Below are positions 25,399-33,560 of a stretch of 45,065 nucleotides of DNA, piece by piece. The notes below the pieces were generated by a model, which had not been told where the DNA came from, made no database searches, and saw only the letters and a list, made by a program, of their open reading frames with translations. The stretch comes from Rhodoferax sp. UBA4409. GTDB lineage: Bacteria; Pseudomonadota; Gammaproteobacteria; Burkholderiales; Burkholderiaceae_C. The first letter of the stretch is position 1, and the number at the start of each line of letters is the position of its first letter. Position numbers and translations under genes: made by a program. The stretch lies in assembly GCA_002390825.1 (NCBI GenBank), contig DGQR01000049.1:1-45065 (forward strand), written 5' to 3'.

Positions 25399-26592
25399 TC
25401 ACAGCGTCACGCTCCACTGCACTACCGGGCGGCTAGGCTGCCATCCGCGCATACGGCCTAAGGGCGCGGCTTGCGCCAGCTCAATACGCAGCAGCTCGCC
25501 GCCATGCTGGGCGTGCAGTTGCAGCAGGGTCGATTCAGTCTCCAGCGTCACCGCGTTCACCACCAGGCGGGTGCCTTGCGGCGCAGCGGCTTGCAGCCTG
25601 GCAAACAAATCCTGGTCAAAGCCGCCACCGACAAAAATGGTGTTTGGTGTGGGCAGGCTGGCCAGCATGTCGGGCGTGTGGCCATGGTGCACGGTCAGGC
25701 GGTGGTCTATGCCAAAGTTCGCCGCATTGCTGCGGATATTGCTCACGCGCTCGGCGTGTTGCTCCACCGCGCTGGATGTGCCGCCCGCCAAACACCACTC
25801 CACCGACACCGAGCCCGAGCCTGCGCCCAGGTCCCACAGGTGTTGGCCGGGGTGGGGCGCGAGAGCGGCCAGCGTCAAGGCGCGTATGGGCGACTTGGTG
25901 ATTTGGCCGTCGCTGGCAAAGCCCGCGTCCGGCAGGCCGGCGCTGCGGGGCAGGCCGGCAAATGTGGCGTCGGTGCTCGCCACTTGCACGGCGACCGCCA
26001 CCGGGGTTTGGATGTCGGCAAAGTCGAGTGCGGCTGCCGTGGTCTGGCGGACACGTTCGCGCGGGCCGCCCAATGCTTCCAGCACCCACACGTTAGAAGC
26101 ACCGCAGCCTTGGGCTGTGAGCCACTGTGCAAATTCACCCACAGCCGCCGCATCTCGCAACAGGCAGATCAACTGCGCGCCGGGGTGCAGCCCGCTGCGG
26201 GTGCGGGCAAATGGCGCGGCGTGCAGGCCGAAGCAGTGCACCACTTCCAGCCGCCAGGCCAGGCGCGAGGCGGCCAGTGCAAAGGTGGATGGCGCGGGGT
26301 GGGCCACCCATTCGTCGGGCTGCAAATGCGCCGCCAGGCTGCCACCGGCCCCAAACCAGAACGGGTCGCCCGAGGCCAGCACCACGACCGGCTGGCCGCG
26401 CAGGGCGAGCACAGGCGCCACGTCAAAAGGCACGGGCCATTCAATGCCCCGGCTGCCCACGTCTGCCAGCGCCAAGTGGCGTGGCCCGCCGAATACATGC
26501 TGCGCGCGGGCCAGTGCCGAGCGGCTACCATCGCCCAGACCATGCAGACCATCTTCACCAATACCAATGATTGACAACCACGGTTCAAACAT
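25399..26592 (-). CDS. cobL: Precorrin-6Y C5,15-methyltransferase (decarboxylating)
   Basis: Fused CbiE-CbiT enzyme that methylates C5 and C15 and decarboxylates the C12 acetate. Length 397. The N-terminal CbiE half begins with LSIIGIGEDGLHGLGDGSR and has VVLASGDPFWFGAG. The C-terminal CbiT Rossmann half has HLWDLGAGSGSVSVEWCLAG, and IFVGGGFDQDLFARL. Start ATG 26592, with AAGGAG nine bases upstream lying inside the cobK reading frame. cobL and cobK start head to head on a shared CATG. Confidence 0.96.
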   Translation of the reverse strand: MFEPWLSIIGIGEDGLHGLGDGSRSALARAQHVFGGPRHLALADVGSRGIEWPVPFDVAPVLALRGQPVVVLASGDPFWFGAGGSLAAHLQPDEWVAHPAPSTFALAASRLAWRLEVVHCFGLHAAPFARTRSGLHPGAQLICLLRDAAAVGEFAQWLTAQGCGASNVWVLEALGGPRERVRQTTAAALDFADIQTPVAVAVQVASTDATFAGLPRSAGLPDAGFASDGQITKSPIRALTLAALAPHPGQHLWDLGAGSGSVSVEWCLAGGTSSAVEQHAERVSNIRSNAANFGIDHRLTVHHGHTPDMLASLPTPNTIFVGGGFDQDLFARLQAAAPQGTRLVVNAVTLETESTLLQLHAQHGGELLRIELAQAAPLGRMRGWQPSRPVVQWSVTL

Positions 26593-27340
26593 GGCGCACG
26601 GCTCCTTGCGGGTGTTGTTGCTGGGCGGCACCACCGAGGCCAGCCGCCTGGCTCAGGCCTTGGTGCAGGCCGGGGTGGACGCGGTGTTTTCTTACGCAGG
26701 CCGTACCGATGCGCCCATCGCCCAGCCGCTGCCCACCCGCGTGGGTGGGTTCGGCGGGGTGGCGGGGCTGCAGGCCTACCTGCAGGCTGAGCGCATCAGC
26801 CATTTGGTGGACGCCACCCACCCCTTTGCCGCGCAAATGAGCAGCAACGCAGTGCAGGTCTGTGCCGCCGCTGGCGTGCCTTTGCTGGCACTCGAGCGGC
26901 CCGCCTGGCAGGCGCAGGGTGGTGATGTGTGGACGCATGTGGCAGGCATTACCGCCGCCGTGCAAGCCTTGCCTGCTGAGCCCGCACGCGTATTTTTGGC
27001 CATTGGCAAGCAGAACTTGGCGCCGTTTTTGGCGTGTGCCCAGCATTGGTACCTGTTGCGCTTGGTGGACCCGGTGTTGGACTTGCCCGCGGCGCGCGGC
27101 CATGTGGTGCTGGACCGCGGCCCCTTCACGCTGCAGGGCGACCGCGCCCTGTTGCAAGCGCATGGCATCACGCACATCGTCTCCAAAAACTCGGGTGGCG
27201 CGGGCGCCGAGGCCAAGCTGGTGGCGGCCCGCGAGTTGGGGCTGCCCGTCATCCTGATAGACCGGCCGCACATTCCTAGCCGCCCCGCCGTGGGCAGCGT
27301 GCCCGAGGTGCTGCACTGGCTGGGCGTAGCTGGCTGTTGA
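26591..27340 (+). CDS. cobK: Precorrin-6A reductase
   Basis: NADPH-dependent reduction of precorrin-6A to 6B. Length 249. Starts SLRVLLLGGTTEASRLAQAL, then LVDATHPFAAQMSSNAVQVC, LALERPAW, FLAIGKQNLAPF and the C-terminal IVSKNSGGAGAEAKLVAAREL, all CobK marks. The frame is open far upstream, an artefact of the antisense cobL gene; ATG 26591 is the best start, although the ribosome site is poor. It is divergent from cobL with a two-base overlap and ends five bases from convergent cobJ. Confidence 0.93.
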   Translation: MAHGSLRVLLLGGTTEASRLAQALVQAGVDAVFSYAGRTDAPIAQPLPTRVGGFGGVAGLQAYLQAERISHLVDATHPFAAQMSSNAVQVCAAAGVPLLALERPAWQAQGGDVWTHVAGITAAVQALPAEPARVFLAIGKQNLAPFLACAQHWYLLRLVDPVLDLPAARGHVVLDRGPFTLQGDRALLQAHGITHIVSKNSGGAGAEAKLVAARELGLPVILIDRPHIPSRPAVGSVPEVLHWLGVAGC

Positions 27341-27345
27341 AACTT

Positions 27346-28095
27346 TCATAGCGCCGAGCGCGGGGTGTAGACGAAGCGGCCCACGTGGCGGGTGGCGCTG
27401 TTACCCACGATGACCACGGTGCGCATGTCCGCCATTTCGGGGGTGGCGTCACCCAGTCGCACGGTGTTGATCTTTTCTTCCGGGGTGCTTACGGCGCGGG
27501 CAAAGGTGATCAGGCGGTCCGGGCCGCAGGCTTCCAGCAGCACCTGCAGTACGCGGCCAAAGGTGTGGGGGCGGCTGGCGGAGCGGGGGTTGTAAAACGC
27601 CATCGCAAAGTCGGCCCCCGCGGCTGCGCGCACCCGGGCTTCGATCAGCTCGGCGGGTTTGAGGTTGTCGCTGAGGTTGATGGCGCAAAAGTCGTGGCCC
27701 AAGGGCGCACCCGCTTTGGCTGCCGCGGCCAGCATGGCGGTGATGCCGGGCAGCACGCGAATATCCAGCGCCTGCCAGTCGGGCCTGCCTTCCAGCGCTT
27801 CAAACACGGCAGCGGCCATGGCAAACACGCCGGGGTCGCCAGAAGACACGATCACCACCTGCTTGCCCTCGGCGGCCATGTGCAAGGCGGCGCGAGCGCG
27901 GTCCATCTCGACCCGGTTGTCTGATGCGTGCAGCGTGAGGCCGGGGCGCGGCGCAATGCGCGCCACATAGGGGATGTAGCCCACGATGTCGGTGGCCGCC
28001 TCGATGGCGGCGGTCACTTCGGGCGTGACCAGTTGCGCGTCGCCCGGGCCCAAGCCTGCGATGCACAGCGTGCCTGCTAACAGGGGGGCAGTCAT
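27346..28095 (-). CDS. cobJ: Precorrin-3B C17-methyltransferase
   Basis: Catalyses C17 methylation with ring contraction. Length 249. LCIAGLGPGDAQLVTPEV, DIVGYIPYVARI, VVIVSSGDPGVFAMAAAVFEAL, VLPGITAMLAAAAKAGAPLGHDFC and MAFYNPRSASRPHTFGR are CobJ/CbiH hallmarks. The start overlaps the cobI stop (ATGA). It converges on cobK with only five bases between stops and no terminator visible. Confidence 0.97.
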   Translation of the reverse strand: MTAPLLAGTLCIAGLGPGDAQLVTPEVTAAIEAATDIVGYIPYVARIAPRPGLTLHASDNRVEMDRARAALHMAAEGKQVVIVSSGDPGVFAMAAAVFEALEGRPDWQALDIRVLPGITAMLAAAAKAGAPLGHDFCAINLSDNLKPAELIEARVRAAAGADFAMAFYNPRSASRPHTFGRVLQVLLEACGPDRLITFARAVSTPEEKINTVRLGDATPEMADMRTVVIVGNSATRHVGRFVYTPRSAL

Positions 28096-28823
28096 TCCTG
28101 CACCTCGGGGCGGCGGCCACTGCCGTGCACTAGCACGATGGCGAAGTAGGGGCAGTCGGTGCCGTCCACGTCGGCCAGCTTCATGACGCGCTCTCCGGGC
28201 ATAGTGCCTCGCTCGACCAGCCAGGCCTGGTCCAAGCGGCCGGCTTGGGCCAGCGCGCTGCGCACGCGGGGCAGGTTGCGGCCGGTTTTCATGACGACCA
28301 GGGCATCGGCGGTTTGCATGTGGCGTACCAGCTCGTCCTCAGGCAGGGTGCCCATGAGCACGGTCATCACATCGTCGCCCCAGGTGATGGGTACGCCGGT
28401 GGCGGACCAGCAGCCCACCATGCCGGGGATGCCGGGAATCACCTCCACCATGGCGCGGCCTTGCAGCCGGGTGTAGAGGTGCATGAAGGAGCCGTAGAAA
28501 AACGGGTCGCCTTCGCACAGCACCAGCACGTCCTCAGTCTGGGCGAGTGTGGCCAGGCGGTCCGCCCAGTCGTCGTAAAACGTGGCCAGGCAGTGGATGT
28601 ATTCAGGGCTGTCAAAAGGCAGCTCGGTGGTCACCGGGTACTCCATGGGGTACTCGGTGACGCCGGGCAGCAACATGCCTTCGACAATGCGGCGCGCCTG
28701 GCCGGGCCGGCCCTTTTTGCGGAAGTAGGCCACGTGCTGGGCCGCGCGGATAGCGCGGTCAGAGCGCACGCTCATCAAATCCGGGTCACCGGGCCCCAGG
28801 CCCGCGCAGAGGATGCGTCCCAT
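28092..28823 (-). CDS. cobI: Precorrin-2 C20-methyltransferase
   Basis: First committed methylation after precorrin-2. Length 243. MGRILCAGLGPGDPDLMSVR, VAYFRKKGRPGQARRI, EGDPFFYGSFMHLYTRL and VIPGIPGMVGCWSATGVPITWGDD are CobI/CbiL features. Start ATG 28823 shares a base with the cobH stop and has GGAGGG upstream. The frame is open much further upstream, but that part is antisense shadow of cobH. Confidence 0.96.
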   Translation of the reverse strand: MGRILCAGLGPGDPDLMSVRSDRAIRAAQHVAYFRKKGRPGQARRIVEGMLLPGVTEYPMEYPVTTELPFDSPEYIHCLATFYDDWADRLATLAQTEDVLVLCEGDPFFYGSFMHLYTRLQGRAMVEVIPGIPGMVGCWSATGVPITWGDDVMTVLMGTLPEDELVRHMQTADALVVMKTGRNLPRVRSALAQAGRLDQAWLVERGTMPGERVMKLADVDGTDCPYFAIVLVHGSGRRPEVQE

Positions 28824-29455
28824 CAGATTTCCCTCCGGCTGGCGAGCGCGTTCACCGCCGCCACGGTGATGGCGCTGCCGCCCAAGCGGCCGTGCACCAC
28901 CATGCTGGGGGCGGGCAGGTCGGCCATGAGCGCGACCTTGGATTCGGCCGCACCCACAAAGCCCACCGGGCAGCCAATGATGGCCGCAGGGCGAGGGCAG
29001 TCGGGGTCTTGCAACATATTGAGCAAATGAAAAAGGGCGGTCGGCGCATTGCCAATAGCCACCACGGCCCCGGCCAAGTGCGGGCGCCACAGCTCCAGCG
29101 CAGCGGCGCTGCGGGTGGTGCCCATGGACTTTGCCAACTCGCGCACCGACGGGTCTTGCAAGGTGGAGATCACTGGGTTGTCGGCCGGCAGGCGGGTGCG
29201 GGTGATGCCTTCGCTCACCATGCGCACGTCGCACAAGATGGGCGCACCGGCTTCCAGTGCCGCGCGTGCGGCCTCGGCCATGCCCTCAGAAAAGCGCACA
29301 TGGGCTTCCAGGCCGACCATGCCGGCGGCGTGGATCATGCGGACGACGGCCAGCTCTTCGATAGAGTTGAAGCGGGCCAGGTCCGTTTCCGAGCGGATGA
29401 TGGCAAAGGACTGTCGGTAGATGGCATCGCCATCGGTTTCATACGTATGGCGCAT
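28823..29455 (-). CDS. cobH: Precorrin-8X methylmutase
   Basis: Moves the C11 methyl to C12 to give hydrogenobyrinic acid. Length 210. IYRQSFAIIRSETDL, VVRMIHAAGM with the catalytic His, ILCDVRMVSEGI, AIGNAPTALFHLL and AAIIGCPVGFVGAAESK are all family blocks. The start lies 17 bases inside the end of cobG, so the pair is translationally coupled. Confidence 0.97.
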   Translation of the reverse strand: MRHTYETDGDAIYRQSFAIIRSETDLARFNSIEELAVVRMIHAAGMVGLEAHVRFSEGMAEAARAALEAGAPILCDVRMVSEGITRTRLPADNPVISTLQDPSVRELAKSMGTTRSAAALELWRPHLAGAVVAIGNAPTALFHLLNMLQDPDCPRPAAIIGCPVGFVGAAESKVALMADLPAPSMVVHGRLGGSAITVAAVNALASRREI

Positions 29456-30695
29456 GCAATCGTTGTTGTTCTAGGTAGGCGGCAATGCCTGCTGCGTCGA
29501 GGCCGGTGGCGTCGGGCGTGCTTTGGGCAGTGCCGTGGTCAATCAGGTGGTAGCCCGCATCACTGGCGACCAGCGTGAGGGTGGCGCCGTGGTGGGCGCA
29601 GCCTTTGGTGCAGCCCGACACATGGGCCGTGCGGCCGGCGGGCAACAAGGGGGCAAGAAAACGAGCCAGTGCGCGGGTAGGGCCCAGCGCCTGGGTGCAA
29701 CCGGGGGCGCCGGTGCAAGCCATGACGCGCAGACGCGCATCGTCAGGCTGCGTGATCAGCTCCGGCAGTGCGGGCGCGGTGTGCAGGCCTTCGAGCACCA
29801 AGCCGCGCCAGGGTGTGATTCGAAGCGGGGCCAGGGCCGCCAGCTTGTGTAGGGTTTCGGCGGGTAACTGGCCGAATTCCAAGCCGACCACCATGCCGGT
29901 GGCGGAGGGGCCCACGGTGGATGCTTGTGCTGTGGCTTTTGGCACTGGTGTACTGGTGAATTTGGCGGGCAGGGCCTGGCGTTGGAGCAAGCTGGCCATG
30001 CGGCCACGGCCGTTGACGACGCCACCAGACGCTACAAACCAGCGGGCCAACTCCAGGGCGCTTTGCGCTGCTTGAGCTACATCCACGCAGGCGCCGGTGG
30101 TAGCGCCGTCGGCATAGACCAAAACTTGATCGCCCATGCGCTCCAGACGAATGTCGGCAGAGCCCGCACGCAGCACAGGCTGTCCACCCAAGTCGATGGC
30201 GAAGCCGAATTTGCTGGGCAGGGTGGGGGCGTCGGGCGCCGCCAGCGCGAGGGTTAGTGCCTCGCAAACGGCAGGGGTGCCATCAGAGTCAGTCCAGAAG
30301 GGGCTGAGCAGCAGGTTGCGGCGGGCTTCTATGTCAGCACGCTCATCGAGCAAACCCAAAGAGCCCAGGCCGTTGATCAAGGCGGGGTAGCTGTCGGGGC
30401 AAACGCCGCGTAGCTGCAGGTTGGCGCGGCTGGTGAGTTCCAGCACGGGCGATGCGTATTGCTGGGCCAATCCGGCCAGTCCTTGCGCTTGCAGGGGCGT
30501 GAGGCGCCCCAAGGTCGGCCGGACCCGCACCACCAGCCCGTCGCCGGACGGCATGGGCCGCAGCGCGCCGGGGCACCAGCCCTGAATGCAGGGCTCGCTG
30601 GCAGTGGAGGGGGAAAGATGGCTTTGCACGAGGGGAAACGCGTCGGTAACTCTCAAGTATCTCACTATCCCCTCTCTAAAAACCCCACTATGCAT
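29439..30695 (-). CDS. cobG: Precorrin-3B synthase
   Basis: A monooxygenase with an Fe-S cluster, related to sulfite/nitrite reductases, that hydroxylates C20 and forms the gamma-lactone using O2. Length 418. CPGALRPMPSGDGLVVRVRP opens the ferredoxin-like repeat, LTSRANLQLRGV follows, and near the C-terminus the cluster ligands appear as C-x5-C (CTGAPGC) and C-x3-C (SGCTKGC). Start ATG 30695 with AAGG about eight bases upstream; the longer frame upstream is antisense to cbiB. Its use of oxygen defines the aerobic pathway; the CobZ alternative is absent. Confidence 0.93.
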   Translation of the reverse strand: MHSGVFREGIVRYLRVTDAFPLVQSHLSPSTASEPCIQGWCPGALRPMPSGDGLVVRVRPTLGRLTPLQAQGLAGLAQQYASPVLELTSRANLQLRGVCPDSYPALINGLGSLGLLDERADIEARRNLLLSPFWTDSDGTPAVCEALTLALAAPDAPTLPSKFGFAIDLGGQPVLRAGSADIRLERMGDQVLVYADGATTGACVDVAQAAQSALELARWFVASGGVVNGRGRMASLLQRQALPAKFTSTPVPKATAQASTVGPSATGMVVGLEFGQLPAETLHKLAALAPLRITPWRGLVLEGLHTAPALPELITQPDDARLRVMACTGAPGCTQALGPTRALARFLAPLLPAGRTAHVSGCTKGCAHHGATLTLVASDAGYHLIDHGTAQSTPDATGLDAAGIAAYLEQQRLHAPYV

Positions 30696-30717
30696 GACCA
30701 ACCTTAATGCAGCTTGA

Positions 30718-30735
30718 CGCACGTATGATCGTGCG
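30718..30735. promoter_or_regulatory. Palindrome in the cobG-cbiB divergent spacer
   Basis: CGCACG at 30718-30723 and CGTGCG at 30730-30735 flank a six-base centre, in a 93-base spacer between two divergent cobalamin operons. It could be an operator shared by both promoters. I see no cobalamin riboswitch core here and cannot name a regulator. Confidence 0.35.
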
Positions 30736-30788
30736 CCCAGCCCTGTTGCAAGCCTCGTTTCGGCACCGTTACAAGATTCGTTCCCTCC

Positions 30789-31775
30789 ATGACTACTGAA
30801 TTCACCCCCCAGCATTGGGCCGGCGCCGTGGGCGTGGCCCTGATCGTTGCCCTGTGGGTAGACCGCCGCTGGGGCGAGCCCCCGGTACGCGTGCACCCGG
30901 TGGTGTGGATGGGCAACTTCTTGGGCCGTGCGGGCGACCGGGTGCAGCGGCTGGCGCTGCAAGACTCGGAGGCCCGGGATTTAAGGGCATTTGTGCTCGC
31001 CGCGCTCATGTGGATTGCGGGTGCTGCTCTGTTTTTGATAGCGGCTTTGCTACTGCAAGGGGCTGCTTTGGAGCTGCCGTGGTGGGCTGCCGGCGTGCTG
31101 ATGGGCTTGCTGCTCAAGCCCATGCTCGCACTGGCCATGCTTAAAAGCGAGGTGCAGGCCGTGGAGGCGGCGCTCTCCGTTTCGCTGGACGCCGGGCGGG
31201 AACGCCTGCGCTGGCTGGTAAGCCGCGACGTGACCCAACTTACCGAAGTGCAGGTGCGCGAGAGCGCCATCGAAACCTTGGCCGAGAACCTGAACGACTC
31301 GGTGGTGGCGCCCATCTTCTGGTTTTTGCTGCTCGGTTTGCCGGGCGCGGTGCTCTACCGCTTTGCCAACACGGCCGACGCCATGTGGGGCTACCCGGGT
31401 GTGTACAAGGGGCAAAACTGGGCCTGGGCCGGCAAGTGGGCCGCCCGCGCCGATGACGTGCTGAGCTGGGTGCCTGCCCGCATTACGGCCGTGCTGCTCT
31501 TGCTAGCTGCCGGCCGGCACGGCTGGGCGCTTCGCAGCCTACTGCGCGCCGAGGCCTGCAAAACCCCATCGCCCAACAGCGGCTGGCCCATGGCCGCCAT
31601 GGCCTTGGTGCTGGGGGTGGCCTTGCGCAAACCGGCGGTGTATGTGCTCAACCCCGAGGGGCGCGCAGCACAGGCGGCTGATACCGAAGCGGCACAGGTT
31701 TATGCATCAAAAGCGGTTCTGGCGCAGGTAATGATTGCGCTGGTAGCTCTTCTTTTGATAGCAATTGGAGTTTGA
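30789..31775 (+). CDS. cbiB: Adenosylcobinamide-phosphate synthase
   Basis: Attaches (R)-1-aminopropan-2-ol phosphate to adenosylcobyric acid at the membrane. Length 328 with four or more membrane segments. VHPVVWMGNFLG, ESAIETLAENLNDSVVAPIF, NTADAMWGYP and TPSPNSGWPMAAMALVLG are CbiB signatures. Called cobD in the Pseudomonas nomenclature. The last codons (ALVALLLIAIGV) come from a dispersed-repeat copy (31706-31763), and another TTTTTGATAGC half-copy lies at 31032-31042 in a membrane segment. First gene of a plus-strand run with the decarboxylase and cobQ. Confidence 0.95.
   Translation: MTTEFTPQHWAGAVGVALIVALWVDRRWGEPPVRVHPVVWMGNFLGRAGDRVQRLALQDSEARDLRAFVLAALMWIAGAALFLIAALLLQGAALELPWWAAGVLMGLLLKPMLALAMLKSEVQAVEAALSVSLDAGRERLRWLVSRDVTQLTEVQVRESAIETLAENLNDSVVAPIFWFLLLGLPGAVLYRFANTADAMWGYPGVYKGQNWAWAGKWAARADDVLSWVPARITAVLLLLAAGRHGWALRSLLRAEACKTPSPNSGWPMAAMALVLGVALRKPAVYVLNPEGRAAQAADTEAAQVYASKAVLAQVMIALVALLLIAIGV
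31706..31763 (+). repeat. Double-hairpin dispersed repeat, copy D, at the end of cbiB
   Basis: GGTTCTGGCGCAG, a short centre, TTGCGCTGGTAGCTCTTC and TTTTGATAGCAA align with the copies at 1768 and 7868 in the same orientation. It is translated in frame as the last membrane segment of CbiB and ends 10 bases before the stop codon. Confidence 0.6.
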
Positions 31776-31788
31776 GGTGAGCGCGGCA

Positions 31789-32760
31789 ATGCGTATCCAC
31801 GGCGGGCCCGATGCGGGCGGGGTGGCGCTGCACGACTTCTCGACCAACAGCAACGCCTGCGGACCGTGCCCCATCGCCCTGGCCGCAGTGCAGTCCGCCG
31901 ACGCGACCCGCTACCCAGACCCGCAGTACACCGCCCTGAAAGCGGCCTTGGCCGCCCACCACAGCGTGGAGCCCTGGCGAGTGGTGCTGGCGGGTAGCGC
32001 CAGTGAATTCATTTTTCGTATCAGTGCCTGGGTGCGCCAAGGGGGTGGGAGCCGGGTACACCTGCCGCAGCACGCCTATGGCGACTACGCGCATGCGGCG
32101 CAGGCTTGGGGTTTGACACAGGTGAGCGACCCGGACGCTGCGGATTTGGTTTGGGCCTGCGACCCCGCCAGCCCCACCGGCCAGAGCCACACCGGCTGGC
32201 CCAAAGTGCTGGAGCGCTGCACGCTGGTGCTGGATGGGGCGTATGCGCCTTTGCGTTTGAGCGGCGCGCCAGCGTTGGGCGCAAAGCAGCGCGAAGCTGT
32301 GTGGCAAATGTTTTCGCCCAACAAGGCGCTTGGCCTGACGGGTGTGCGTGCCGCCTACGCGGTTGCGCCGGTGCATGCACAGTTTGCCGCCGCCGCTTTG
32401 GACGCCATGGCGCCCTCGTGGGTGCTGGGAGCGCATGGCGTGGCGATGTTGAGCGCTTGGGCGCAAGCGGACACGCAGGCGTGGGTAACCCAAAGTCTGG
32501 ACACCTTGCGCCAGTGGAAGCAGCACCAAGTGGGCGTGCTCGAAAACGCCGGCTGGACGGTGATGCCCAGCAATGCCAACTTTTTCTGCGCCCGCCCGCC
32601 TGCGGGCCATGATTTGCCCACTCTGTTGGCAAATTTGCGCGCGCACGGCATCAAGCTGCGCGACGCAGCCTCTTTCGGCTTGCCCGGCTTGGTGCGGCTC
32701 GGTGTGTTGCCGCCCGTGGCGGTAGATGCTTTGATTGCAAACCTTCATTTTGGAGACTGA
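31789..32760 (+). CDS. cobD: L-threonine-O-3-phosphate decarboxylase
   Basis: PLP enzyme that makes (R)-1-aminopropan-2-ol phosphate for CbiB. Length 323, fold type I aminotransferase. HDFSTNSNACGPCP near the N-terminus, the substrate region WACDPASPTGQ, VLDGAYAPL and the Schiff-base Lys in MFSPNKALGLTGVRAAYAV are visible. I chose ATG 31789, with GAGGTGAG upstream, over an in-frame TTG at 31765 inside cbiB. Named cobC in Pseudomonas, cobD in Salmonella. Confidence 0.93.
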   Translation: MRIHGGPDAGGVALHDFSTNSNACGPCPIALAAVQSADATRYPDPQYTALKAALAAHHSVEPWRVVLAGSASEFIFRISAWVRQGGGSRVHLPQHAYGDYAHAAQAWGLTQVSDPDAADLVWACDPASPTGQSHTGWPKVLERCTLVLDGAYAPLRLSGAPALGAKQREAVWQMFSPNKALGLTGVRAAYAVAPVHAQFAAAALDAMAPSWVLGAHGVAMLSAWAQADTQAWVTQSLDTLRQWKQHQVGVLENAGWTVMPSNANFFCARPPAGHDLPTLLANLRAHGIKLRDAASFGLPGLVRLGVLPPVAVDALIANLHFGD

Positions 32761-32762
32761 CT

Positions 32763-33560
32763 ATGCGCACTCGCCTATATGCCCGACGACCTTGGGTTCT
32801 TGCTCTGGCCTTGTCGGCCGCGGCCATGTGGGCCCCCGCCGCATGGGCACAGCCCAAGCCCTGCGCCATGGTGCTGATGCACGGCAAATGGGGCCACCCG
32901 AACAGCCTCTTGGCGTTTGGCCGGCAGATGGAGGCCGCGTGTGACACCCAGAGCATCGAAATGCCGTGGTCCCGCCGCCGCAGTTACGACCAGCCTTATC
33001 CGGTGGCAATTGCGGAAATTGCGGCCCGGGTCAAAGCGCTGCGCGACAAGGGCTACACCCGTGTGCTGCTGGCGGGGCACAGCTTTGGCGCGAATGCAGC
33101 GCTGGCCTATACGGCAACGCAGGGCGATGCCGACGGCTTGATCGCGCTGGCGCCGGGGCATTCGCCAGACAATATGTACCGCCGTGGCGTCGGTAAAGCC
33201 GCGGTCGACCAGGCGCGGCAGATGGTCGCAGAGGGCAAAGGCGCTGAGATGCTGGATATGGACGACCTGAACCAAGGCAAGTCGCGCACCGTGCGCATGC
33301 GGGCTGATGTCTTGTTGAGCTACTTTGACCCTGAAGGCCTGGGCCACATGCCCCTGACTGCCGCAGGCTTCAAAAAGCCGGTGCCGTTTTTGTGGGTCAT
33401 TGGCACTGCCGACTCGCTCTACGCCGCAGGTGCAGCGTTTGCCTTCAACAAGGCGCCAGCCCATCCGGCCAGCAAATATCTGGTGGTAGAGGCCGACCAC
33501 GCAGGCACACCCGAGGTGGCTGCCGCCCAAGTGCTTGAATGGGTAAAGGCGCTGCCATGA
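32763..33560 (+). CDS. Secreted alpha/beta hydrolase
   Basis: An exported hydrolase of unknown substrate, 265 residues. A Sec signal peptide is clear (basic MRTRLYARR, hydrophobic VLALALSAAAM, cleavage after AWA). The mature protein has the oxyanion strand MVLMHGKWG, the nucleophile elbow LLAGHSFGAN, LGHMPLT, and a late VVEADHAGTPE with the likely catalytic His. It starts two bases after the decarboxylase stop and its own stop overlaps the cobQ start (ATGA), so it belongs to the cobalamin operon by layout although no pathway step calls for it. Confidence 0.82.
   Translation: MRTRLYARRPWVLALALSAAAMWAPAAWAQPKPCAMVLMHGKWGHPNSLLAFGRQMEAACDTQSIEMPWSRRRSYDQPYPVAIAEIAARVKALRDKGYTRVLLAGHSFGANAALAYTATQGDADGLIALAPGHSPDNMYRRGVGKAAVDQARQMVAEGKGAEMLDMDDLNQGKSRTVRMRADVLLSYFDPEGLGHMPLTAAGFKKPVPFLWVIGTADSLYAAGAAFAFNKAPAHPASKYLVVEADHAGTPEVAAAQVLEWVKALP

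Noticed and set aside
25373..26590. Long plus-strand open frame upstream of cobK
   Set aside because: It is antisense to cobL, Ser/Arg/Ala-rich and without family motifs; only the part from 26591 is CobK.
30696..30788. Cobalamin riboswitch between cobG and cbiB
   Set aside because: GGTG and GC-rich pieces occur, but the CCCGCAAC-type core and B12 box are absent and the space is too short.
30696..30962. N-terminal extension of cobG
   Set aside because: His/Gly-rich shadow of cbiB on the other strand; CobG homology starts near ATG 30695.
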